Source: an uncultured Porphyromonadaceae bacterium (lineage in GTDB: Bacteria; Bacteroidota; Bacteroidia; Bacteroidales; Muribaculaceae). From it: DNA of 6,397 nt. Of the stretch, positions 1 through 6,397 are shown piece by piece; the first letter of the stretch is position 1; each line of letters begins with the position of its first letter. The DNA lies in NCBI GenBank assembly GCA_947178685.1, contig CAMWZE010000094.1:1-6397 (forward strand), read 5' to 3'. The translations under genes and the position numbers were made by a program. The notes beneath the pieces were generated by a model. That model was not told the origin of the DNA, searched no databases, and saw only the letters and a list, made by a program, of their open reading frames with translations.

Positions 1-1372
1 TACTTGCGCTGACACGAACCCTTTCGATTCCGGACTTCTGGAGAAGTTTGGACGGAAGATCATAACCGAGCGACGCGTTGTCATGACGGAGGAATGAACT
101 GTTGTAGAATTTGCCGAGCTCGCTTACTCCGGCGGGAAGCTGAGCCTCGAAACGAGCGAATTCATTGCTACGGTTCTCGGGAGTCCACCATGAGTGCTGA
201 CGCTTGTTGTAGCCATACACGAAGAGGTTGCCGCTGTTCTCATGGTTCATATACTCTGTGCGATAGTGTTTATGGCCGAAGAAAGAATACATTGAGAAGC
301 CGAAAGTGAATGCCTTATATTTGAACTCATTGCGCATATTCATGTAGAAGGGGGCGCTGTAAGTGCCTTCAAACACCTTGTCTTTCTCATTGTAGACCGG
401 CACGCGGGTGCCGTCGTCAAGAATGATATCATCTTCGGTGTAGGCGTTATATGCCTTGGGATCGCCCGGACGCTGACCGACAAGGGCTGCCTCTGCGGCT
501 TCCTCGGGCTGCCAGATGCCATCCATCTTATATGTCCAGTTGACGCTGACAGGCTGTCCGATAAACCATTTGTTACCTGTGTCATCAACCTCCTTTCTGC
601 CTATTACGTTGCCCGCGTTGTCATATACATCCTCCATCTCGCCGTTCAGGTGAACGATCTTATTCTTATTATAGGAGAAACCGAGAGATGTGGTCCATGT
701 GAAGTCACGGTTTGTGATGTTGGTTGAATTGAGGGCAATCTCGACACCGGTGTTGTTCACCTGGCCGATGTTTGTGTAGATTCCGGAGAAACCGGAGAAG
801 CCGGGGAGCTTCATCCACATGATCATATCGTGAGTCTCCTTGTGATAGAAGTCGAGGTTCGCGCTCAGACGGTTGTTGAGGAACGCGAGGTCAAGGCCGA
901 CGTTGTAGGCGGTGGTCTTCTCCCACTGTAGATTGGGGTTGGCCAGACGGTCCATCATCAGATACTTGTATTCAGAAACGGGATTGCCATTCTTATCGAG
1001 ATAAGTCATGGTAGCACCGACTCCCGAACCGAGGTTGGCAAGAGAAATGTAGGGATCCTTGAGCGAACGGTTACCGTTCTTACCCCAGGAGAGACGGAGT
1101 TTACCATTGCTGAGCCATTCATTTGTGCCTTCCATGAATTTCTCGTTGGTGAATGTCCAGCCGAGAGCCACAGAGGGGAAGGTGGCATGAGGATTATTCT
1201 GTCCGAATGCACAGTAACCGTCGCGGCGTACGGTGGCAGTCAACATATAGCGGTCGTCGAATGAATAGAAGAGACGGCCCATCCATGCGTCGGCTGTGTA
1301 GTGGGTGTCGTTGGTAGAGAACTTACTGTCAGCTATAGTGGCGTTCTGAGTATTGTGGAATCCGAGAGCATC
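1..1372 (-). pseudogene. SusC-like barrel region, in-frame continuation after the TAA; runs off the left edge
   Basis: Directly after the stop, the same frame reads DALGFHNTQNATIADSK and then 457 sense codons without another stop, up to position 2. The sequence is typical SusC barrel: RLFYSFDDRYMLTATVRRDG, then FPSVALGWTFTNE, LRLSWGKNGNRS, NPNLQWEKTTAYNVGLD, LDFYHKETHDMI and NTGVEIALNS. Near the edge it reads LLQKSGIERVRVS, which resembles the region about 80-100 residues from the end of SusC proteins. With the upstream part, at least 1055 codons are visible, so the gene was full length before the stop. No independent start or leader is seen here, so this is not a separate gene. The missing C-terminus and any susD partner would lie beyond position 1. 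The absence of further lesions suggests the stop is recent or an artefact. Confidence 0.88.
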
Positions 1373-3169
1373 TTAGGGAAGGATATTACGGGCCTCGATG
1401 CGGTCTTGCCAATATTTATTCTCCTCAGCTTCCTGAACGAGAGTCACCACAAAACGGTTCTTGTCAGCGATGGTGTAGTCCCAGGTGATGGTGTTGTTGA
1501 GAGCCCAGTCGAAGCTCTTAGCCCACTCACGGTTCACACCTCTGTCTTTCGGGTTGGAGTTGGGGAGATCTGCCGACATGAAGTAACGGTCGTGGAAATA
1601 CTGATAACGGGGAGCTATATTGAATGTGTAATTGATATTGAAGGGGAGAGACACCTTCACATTGAAGATGGAGTTGAATACCGTGTAGCCCTTGTCGAGC
1701 TTAAGATACTGATTCTGGAACTCGTAGTTGTAACCACGCTTCTCATTCATACCCATAGGATACTGCACGAGATTTCCCTCCTCATCACGATAATTCGCAT
1801 ATGGAGAGTTGCGGATCATATCATCATCCCAATAGTCGGTTGACACGCCACAGGAGAGGCTGCCCTCAGTGCGATCCTGGAAGTTGATGTTGGCGCCTAC
1901 CGAAAGCCAATTGGTGATTTTTCCCTCCACCTTGATATTGGAACGGAATGCACGATACATATCACCCTGAAGCACACCCTCATTACGTAGGAACCCGAAT
2001 GACAGATAATAGTTCACACGGTCTGTAGCGCCTGACATACCGGCATTGTAGTCCTGGCAGAAACCTGTGCGGTAAGTGAGGTCTGTCCAGTCAACCGTAC
2101 GTCCGGCAAGGTAATTTGTGAGAAGGTCAGCGGAAACATCGCCGTTAAGGTTGAATATACGGCGGAAATAAATCTCATCGAGTGAAGCTCCGTCAGGATT
2201 TGTGCCGAGAGCTGCCCACTGATCAGTGGTGAGTCCATATTTGGAGGCATTGCTGTAATGCTCATAGTAGCCGGGTTGGGCAAGCAGATTGCCGTTGCCG
2301 TCTTTAGCATTGTAAGCACCATAATTGCCATTATCGTCAAAACCGTAGGTGAGTGAACGGAAATATTCCTCACGATAGTTGAGCATCTCCTTCTCACTCA
2401 TTGCATTACGGGCATAAGCCTTGGTATCCCAGCCGAAGTTAGCGGAAACAGTGATGGTCGGTTTACCCTGTTTACCTCTCTTCGTTGTGATTATTATAAC
2501 GCCGGAAGCCGCACGCGCACCGTAAACCGCAGTAGAAGAAGCATCCTTCAGGACATCGATCTGCGCGATATCATCCGGATTGATCTCCGAAAGCTCACCA
2601 TAGAAAATCATACCGTCTACAACTATAAGAGGTGCGTTATGGCTACCTTCGGTATAGACAGAGTTCTGACCACGGAGCTGAATGCTGCCGCCGCCTTTGG
2701 CAGATGAATTGTAACCGATCTGAAGGCCCGGCACTCCTTTAAGGAGATCACTGACCGTACCGGGATTTTTGTCGGCCATCTTGGCAGGGTCAATCTGAGT
2801 CACAGCTCCGGTAAGGTCTTTCTTCTTCATCGTGCCGTAGCCCACAACCACCACCTCTTCAAGATTGGCGGTATCCTCAAGAAGAATAACATTGATAGTC
2901 TTCTGACCGGCTACCTTTATCTCCTGAGTGGTGTAGCCTACATAACTTACCACAAGAACATCGTCGTTCTTTACCATCAAGGCATAATTGCCATCGATGT
3001 CGGTGGCCACACCGTTGTTTGTGCCTTTCACCATTACGGTCGCTCCGATGAGCGGTTCGTGGCTATTATCTGTCACCACGCCTTGCAGCTGATAGAGGCC
3101 TTGCGCACTCATCATAACCGTTCCAAGCGTGAAGAATAACAACCACAACAGGAATCGTTGTCTTTTCAT
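1373..3169 (-). CDS. SusC/RagA-family TonB-dependent outer-membrane transporter, N-terminal 598 residues before an in-frame stop
   Basis: SusC-family proteins form the outer-membrane barrel that imports glycans with a SusD lipoprotein, energised by TonB. Visible in order: a signal peptide (residues 1-22, charged start, hydrophobic core, likely cleavage after SA before QG); a carboxypeptidase-like regulatory domain (about 27-98, with GVVTD, PLIGATVMVKG and DIDGNY); a TonB box, EEVVVVGYGT (104-113); a plug domain (about 115-235) with the SusC hallmark VLKDASSTAVYGARAASG (206-223) followed by ITTKRG; then the first part of the barrel. There is no STN domain before the carboxypeptidase-like domain, so anti-sigma signalling is not suggested, which fits control by the adjacent HTCS. 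The ATG at 3169 is chosen because the signal peptide starts there; no Shine-Dalgarno is visible, as is usual in Bacteroidota. The frame stops at TAA 1373-1375, while family members run to about 1000-1100 residues. The truncated product would lack much of the barrel and is probably non-functional. The substrate cannot be inferred. Confidence 0.93.
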   Translation of the reverse strand: MKRQRFLLWLLFFTLGTVMMSAQGLYQLQGVVTDNSHEPLIGATVMVKGTNNGVATDIDGNYALMVKNDDVLVVSYVGYTTQEIKVAGQKTINVILLEDTANLEEVVVVGYGTMKKKDLTGAVTQIDPAKMADKNPGTVSDLLKGVPGLQIGYNSSAKGGGSIQLRGQNSVYTEGSHNAPLIVVDGMIFYGELSEINPDDIAQIDVLKDASSTAVYGARAASGVIIITTKRGKQGKPTITVSANFGWDTKAYARNAMSEKEMLNYREEYFRSLTYGFDDNGNYGAYNAKDGNGNLLAQPGYYEHYSNASKYGLTTDQWAALGTNPDGASLDEIYFRRIFNLNGDVSADLLTNYLAGRTVDWTDLTYRTGFCQDYNAGMSGATDRVNYYLSFGFLRNEGVLQGDMYRAFRSNIKVEGKITNWLSVGANINFQDRTEGSLSCGVSTDYWDDDMIRNSPYANYRDEEGNLVQYPMGMNEKRGYNYEFQNQYLKLDKGYTVFNSIFNVKVSLPFNINYTFNIAPRYQYFHDRYFMSADLPNSNPKDRGVNREWAKSFDWALNNTITWDYTIADKNRFVVTLVQEAEENKYWQDRIEARNILP

Positions 3170-3240
3170 AGGTTTAGAATGTTGGTTAATTAAAAAGTTA
3201 TCTCATTTATATTTTTATCGTTTCAAGCCTTCATTACGCA

Positions 3241-3304
3241 CCCTCATTTTATGGTCCGGTGATTGGGAAGACCGGAATCCGGGATGCCGGTCTCCCCTCA
3301 TTTT
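3241..3304. repeat. Pair of 10-bp direct repeats flanking the leader hairpin
   Basis: CCCTCATTTT occurs at 3241-3250 and again at 3295-3304, 54 bases apart start to start, on either side of the loop and left arm of the leader hairpin; the second copy overlaps the end of its right arm. On the transporter strand each reads AAAATGAGGG. The repeat is exact; its function is unknown. Confidence 0.6.
3265..3296 (-). repeat. GC-rich hairpin in the predicted transporter mRNA leader
   Basis: GGGAAGACCGG (3265-3275) pairs with CCGGTCTCCC (3287-3296), giving a 10-bp stem with one bulged base (3268 or 3269) and an 11-base loop (3276-3286). It lies inside the predicted transporter leader. On the minus strand it is not followed by a T-run, so it is not a typical terminator. 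It could act on mRNA stability or translation, but this is unproven. Confidence 0.55.
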
Positions 3305-3349
3305 GCCACCTGCCGGAAAGTGTGGATATGATTGATGACAAAACTGATG

Positions 3350-3357
3350 CAAATTTA
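3350..3357 (-). promoter_or_regulatory. Predicted -7 box of the SusC-like transporter gene
   Basis: Read on the minus strand these bases are TAAATTTG, an exact match to TAnnTTTG. It is the only such match I find between the two genes on this strand. Transcription would begin near 3343, giving a leader of about 170 bases. No convincing TTTG-like -33 box is seen at the right distance (about 3374-3382), which would suit a promoter that needs an activator such as the HTCS. This rests on consensus only. Confidence 0.5.
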
Positions 3358-3390
3358 TATTAACATCTGATAACATTTACATAATCCACA

Positions 3391-3454
3391 ATTCATAATT
3401 AGTATAAAATCATTCATTCACCCCTTCATGAATGATTTTATACTAATTATGAAT
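3391..3454. repeat. 27-bp perfect inverted repeat with a 10-base spacer, candidate operator
   Basis: The arms are 3391-3417 and 3428-3454 and are perfectly complementary; the spacer at 3418-3427 is TCACCCCTTC. The arms are AT-rich. The centre (3422.5) coincides with the midpoint (3422) between the two predicted -7 boxes. It lies upstream of both promoters, so it is not expected in either transcript, which argues for a DNA-level role such as a regulator-binding site or cruciform rather than an RNA hairpin. No flanking target duplication is obvious, so a miniature transposon is less likely. The repeat is certain; its function is inference. Confidence 0.9.
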
Positions 3455-3465
3455 GATTTCTTAAG

Positions 3466-3494
3466 TTGAGGATGCCATTTTATCAATAACTTTG
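3466..3494 (+). promoter_or_regulatory. Predicted Bacteroidota -33/-7 promoter of the HTCS gene
   Basis: TAACTTTG at 3487-3494 matches the Bacteroidota -7 consensus TAnnTTTG exactly, and TTG at 3466-3468 lies 18 bases upstream as a -33 element. The transcript would start near 3500, giving a leader of about 60 bases before ATG 3563. Both boxes match, which fits low constitutive expression of a sensor-regulator. The start site is inferred from consensus only. Confidence 0.65.
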
Positions 3495-3562
3495 CAGTGC
3501 TAAGGGAGAAATTTCACCTTCTCCCGTCAATCTGTAGATACAATCCCGTTAACCCCCATTTC

Positions 3563-6376
3563 ATGAAACCAATCAGCCACCGGCGATGTCTCAGCATCCT
3601 GACGACATTACTGAGCATATTTTTTTCCTACGCAAACCGGCATACTATAAACTATGGTGTAGCCGAAGGGTTGAGCGACGGATGTGTGAAGTCCATCACT
3701 CAAGACAGCCACGGATATATATGGATCGCCACCGACTATGGTCTCAATAGATACGAGGGCGACCGATTCAGACATTTCGAAAAGGGAAACTCCGGACTTC
3801 CGGCAAACGAGCTCAACTTCATCGCCCCGGATTCCTCCGATCCGGATATTCTCTGGATAGCTACCCAAAGAATGGGACTTTGCAGATATGACTATTCATC
3901 CGGAACGATAGTAGCCGCTCCCGCTCAACTCGACAGTCTCACAGCCGTAACTCATATCCTTCCTTCCGACGATGGAGGCATGTGGTTTGTGGATTACCAT
4001 AGGGGTGTGTTCTATTTCAATGGATCGGATGGCCGGTTTAAGGAATATAATCATAATACGATAAAGAATCTTTCTCACTCCAGATACTGGTGTATGGCGG
4101 TAGACAGCCAGGGCAAGCTCTATATCGGACAGAATGAATCGGGTTTGAGTGTGGTCGACACTCTTAATCTTACCGCCCGACATATCCCTCCCGCCACCGA
4201 CAATGACACCACCCGCACAGGTCGCAATGTCTATGCCATCTGTATAGACCATAACAAGAATGTATGGATAGGCACGGAAATGGGTGCCTATCTGGTGAAT
4301 CCCGTCACTTCCGAGATGGAGTCGGTAGGCCACACCTCCACCCCCACCCCAACTCTCTCATCTGAATACGGCCGTGTAAAGGATATCAGGGAAATAAACA
4401 ATGAGGAGATCTGGTTTGCCACATCCGAAGGAGGTGTCAACATTCTCGATCTGAAGTCACTCCCCTTTACAGGTATGAAGAACTGCACTTTCCGTCATCT
4501 TCCCGTTGACTCCCCGAGAGAGGGTAGTTCAAGCCACTATACACAATCTATATTCCAGGATACATTCGGCAATGTCTGGATCGGAAATTATCGGGCGGGT
4601 GTAGATGTAATCGACCATCTACCCTTTATCTTTGAACGTATCAACTATATCAAAGACACTACCCACGCCCGGCATAGCGCTGTGTGGAGCTGCGCCTACA
4701 ATCCCGGAGCCGGACTCTGGCTGGGTGGAAACGGAGAGATCGCCAATTACATTGACAACTCTCTTATTAAAACCATAAAACTGCCTACGCAAAACGGCAA
4801 GTCACACGGTCTGGTGTTTGCCATGACCTTCGATGATCAGGGCACCCTCTGGATCGGCACCACCTCTCAGGAAATATGGACTTTCTCCCCCCACTCGAAC
4901 CAATTCAGGAAAATAGCGACCATAAAGGGACAGGTCAATTCTTTTGCCCAACACGATGGGAAAATGTGGATTGGTACAGAGAATGGCATTCTGAGCTGTC
5001 AGCTCTCCTCCGGTGTTCTTTCCATCGAGGAGAAATACAACAGCCAGCTGTCTGACAGAGTGGTCAGAAATATCAAATTCGACAGATCGGGAAAGCTATG
5101 GGCCGGAACATTCGGTCAAGGGCTCGACGTGTTTGATACTTCCGGAAAGCTGATATGCAATCATTCAAAAAGCAATGGATTCTTTTCCAATGATGTCACC
5201 TCAATGTTTCTTGACTCCAAAGGGTGTATCTGGGCTGCCACGCGTTCGGGTGTGGCTTTCTTCCCCGACACTTCGGATCCCACGAGATGGGAAAAGATTC
5301 AGGGTATCGATGATGGCCATGTGAAAGATATAAGAGAGGATTCGAAAGGTCTTTTCTGGATCAGCACCAATCATGGTCTGGATGTGTATGATCCTGTCTC
5401 TCATTATGTAAGAAAATATCAAAGCTCTCCCGGCTTACCGCTAAACTCTTTCTTCGACGCGGCATCCGCCAATTTCAATGACAGTCTTCTCTGCTTCGGA
5501 TCGAGCAACGGAGCTTTCATTGCCAATCCGGGTGTGCTTCATATTCCCACGGAAAAACATGATATCAAAATCACCTCTTTCATAGTGAGGGGTGACAGAG
5601 CCCGAAATATTCCGGATCAGGACATAATCTCTTCCCTTAAAGATGAAAAGATTAATCTTTCTCATAGCCAGAACAATTTTGAGATCTCTTTCTTCGTGGG
5701 CGATCATGCACTTCAGAAGAGAGCTGATTTCGCATACCGGCTTGTGGGATATGACGACCGTTGGATAGAGACTTCAGGCACTAATCATGCTATATTCCTC
5801 AATATGCCCGCCGGGAAATATGTGTTTGAAGTAAAAACCAGGCTCAAAGGAGAGGATTGGTGTACGCCTAAGAAGATTCTTACCATAAACGTGGCCCCTC
5901 CCCTATGGCTCTCCTGGTGGGCTATCTCCATCTATGTTGTAGTTTTCATTCTCTCCATAACGGGAATTGTAAGATTTCTCAACCATCGCAACAAACTTCA
6001 GACTCTTCTGGAATCTGAGAAACAGCGCAATAAGGATTTTTCACAACTGAATGAGGAACGGCTTAGATTCTACACCAATATCACCCATGAGCTCCGGACT
6101 CCCCTGAGTCTTATCGTAGGACCGATTGAAGATCTGGCCGGCGACAAAGAGATGCCTGCCAAATATGTGAAAAAACTCAACCTTATCCGCGAGAGTTCAC
6201 AGCAACTGCTAAATCTTATAAACGATATTCTCGAGTTCAGGAAAACAGAGACACATAACCGACGTCTATCTGTAGAAAAAGGGAAAATCAATAATTTCAT
6301 CAGGGAAATCGGACTGCGTTACCGTGAGCTTAATCGGAAAGCCGACGTGAAAGTGAAGCTTGAGATAGCTACGTAA
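3563..6376 (+). CDS. Hybrid two-component system (HTCS) sensor, truncated at the end of the HisKA domain by an in-frame stop
   Basis: HTCS proteins join a periplasmic sensor, a histidine kinase, a receiver and an AraC-type DNA-binding domain in one inner-membrane chain that senses glycan fragments and activates PUL genes. From ATG 3563 (937 residues): a signal peptide (about 1-26, hydrophobic core LSILTTLLSIFF); 14 blade motifs of the type DSHGYIWIATDYGLNRYEG (48-66), such as VWIGTEMGAYLV, LWAGTFGQGLDVFD and FWISTNHGLDVYD, consistent with two seven-bladed propellers; a Y_Y_Y domain (about 667-778, with YRLVGYDDRW at 725-734); a membrane helix (about 783-803); a HisKA domain with phosphoacceptor His842 in NITHELRTP. 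The frame ends at TAA 6374-6376, before the ATPase, receiver and HTH domains; family members are usually about 1300-1400 residues. An in-frame GTG at 3497 would add 22 residues, but it lies at or upstream of the predicted transcript start and before the signal peptide, so ATG 3563 is preferred. As written, the product could bind ligand and dimerise but not phosphorylate or activate. Confidence 0.92.
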   Translation: MKPISHRRCLSILTTLLSIFFSYANRHTINYGVAEGLSDGCVKSITQDSHGYIWIATDYGLNRYEGDRFRHFEKGNSGLPANELNFIAPDSSDPDILWIATQRMGLCRYDYSSGTIVAAPAQLDSLTAVTHILPSDDGGMWFVDYHRGVFYFNGSDGRFKEYNHNTIKNLSHSRYWCMAVDSQGKLYIGQNESGLSVVDTLNLTARHIPPATDNDTTRTGRNVYAICIDHNKNVWIGTEMGAYLVNPVTSEMESVGHTSTPTPTLSSEYGRVKDIREINNEEIWFATSEGGVNILDLKSLPFTGMKNCTFRHLPVDSPREGSSSHYTQSIFQDTFGNVWIGNYRAGVDVIDHLPFIFERINYIKDTTHARHSAVWSCAYNPGAGLWLGGNGEIANYIDNSLIKTIKLPTQNGKSHGLVFAMTFDDQGTLWIGTTSQEIWTFSPHSNQFRKIATIKGQVNSFAQHDGKMWIGTENGILSCQLSSGVLSIEEKYNSQLSDRVVRNIKFDRSGKLWAGTFGQGLDVFDTSGKLICNHSKSNGFFSNDVTSMFLDSKGCIWAATRSGVAFFPDTSDPTRWEKIQGIDDGHVKDIREDSKGLFWISTNHGLDVYDPVSHYVRKYQSSPGLPLNSFFDAASANFNDSLLCFGSSNGAFIANPGVLHIPTEKHDIKITSFIVRGDRARNIPDQDIISSLKDEKINLSHSQNNFEISFFVGDHALQKRADFAYRLVGYDDRWIETSGTNHAIFLNMPAGKYVFEVKTRLKGEDWCTPKKILTINVAPPLWLSWWAISIYVVVFILSITGIVRFLNHRNKLQTLLESEKQRNKDFSQLNEERLRFYTNITHELRTPLSLIVGPIEDLAGDKEMPAKYVKKLNLIRESSQQLLNLINDILEFRKTETHNRRLSVEKGKINNFIREIGLRYRELNRKADVKVKLEIAT

Positions 6377-6397
6377 CTCCCGGAGGTGTATTATGAC
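6377..6397 (+). pseudogene. In-frame continuation of the HTCS after the stop; runs off the right edge
   Basis: The seven codons after TAA read LPEVYYD in the same frame. In HTCS and related kinases a short segment ending in Y-Y/F-D leads into the N-box of the HATPase_c domain, so this is probably the start of that domain and the stop is an internal lesion. Only 21 bases are visible, so the call rests on family resemblance and exact frame continuity. Confidence 0.6.

Larger units (their letters stand above)
3170..3562. other. Divergent intergenic region between the transporter and the HTCS
   Basis: This 393-base stretch has no credible gene. It is AT-rich except for a GC-rich patch at 3255-3316. 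It holds a predicted promoter for each flanking gene, a long inverted repeat between them and a hairpin with flanking direct repeats in the transporter leader; these are listed separately. Short open frames crossing it have no start signal and no recognisable protein features. Confidence 0.85.

Noticed and set aside
1301..1843. 180-codon open frame on the plus strand
   Set aside because: It lies antisense to the SusC-like frame, whose protein is clearly family-like across the whole stretch; the antisense product has no recognisable domain.
3265..3304. Hairpin followed by CTCATTTT on the plus strand as a terminator
   Set aside because: No plus-strand gene ends upstream of it, the T-run is short and offset from the stem, and it lies between divergent genes.
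3129..3335. Small plus-strand protein overlapping the transporter start
   Set aside because: It overlaps the antisense strand of the signal-peptide coding region and the leader hairpin, with no promoter or protein motif.
3391..3454. Invertible promoter (phase-variable switch)
   Set aside because: The inverted arms enclose only 10 bases and no promoter, and no recombinase gene is in the window.
3497..3562. Upstream GTG start for the HTCS giving 22 extra residues
   Set aside because: The GTG falls at or before the predicted transcript start just after the -7 box, and the extra residues would sit in front of a good signal peptide that begins at ATG 3563.

Overview
This window looks like the left part of a polysaccharide utilization locus (PUL) from a gut-type Bacteroidota, most likely order Bacteroidales. 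The evidence is a SusC/RagA-type TonB-dependent transporter gene divergent from a hybrid two-component system (HTCS) sensor gene, Bacteroidota-style promoters (TTG / TAnnTTTG) and no Shine-Dalgarno-like sequence before either start. A Muribaculaceae-like relative is possible, but I cannot assign a family from sequence alone.

Layout: positions 1-3169 (minus strand) hold one SusC-like reading frame that runs off the left edge. It starts at 3169 and is interrupted by an in-frame TAA at 1373-1375. The same frame then continues for 457 more sense codons of good SusC barrel sequence to the window edge. Positions 3170-3562 are a divergent intergenic region with a promoter for each gene, a 27-bp perfect inverted repeat midway between the two promoters, and a GC-rich hairpin flanked by direct repeats in the predicted transporter leader. 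Positions 3563-6376 (plus strand) hold the HTCS sensor: signal peptide, 14 visible propeller-blade motifs, Y_Y_Y domain, one membrane segment and a HisKA domain with its phosphoacceptor His. It ends at an in-frame TAA (6374-6376) just before the expected ATPase domain, and the seven codons after the stop still read like HTCS sequence.

In an intact locus of this kind, the HTCS senses a glycan breakdown product in the periplasm and activates the divergent susC/susD operon; SusC imports the glycan across the outer membrane with its SusD partner. Here both genes carry a premature in-frame TAA with no frameshift. The simplest reading is two nonsense mutations (a decaying or switched-off PUL) or substitution errors in the assembly. 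Recoding of TAA cannot be formally excluded, because neither gene's natural end lies in the window, but it is unlikely. Apart from the two stops and the symmetric intergenic repeat, this is an ordinary PUL arrangement, and I see no evidence for a wholly new system.
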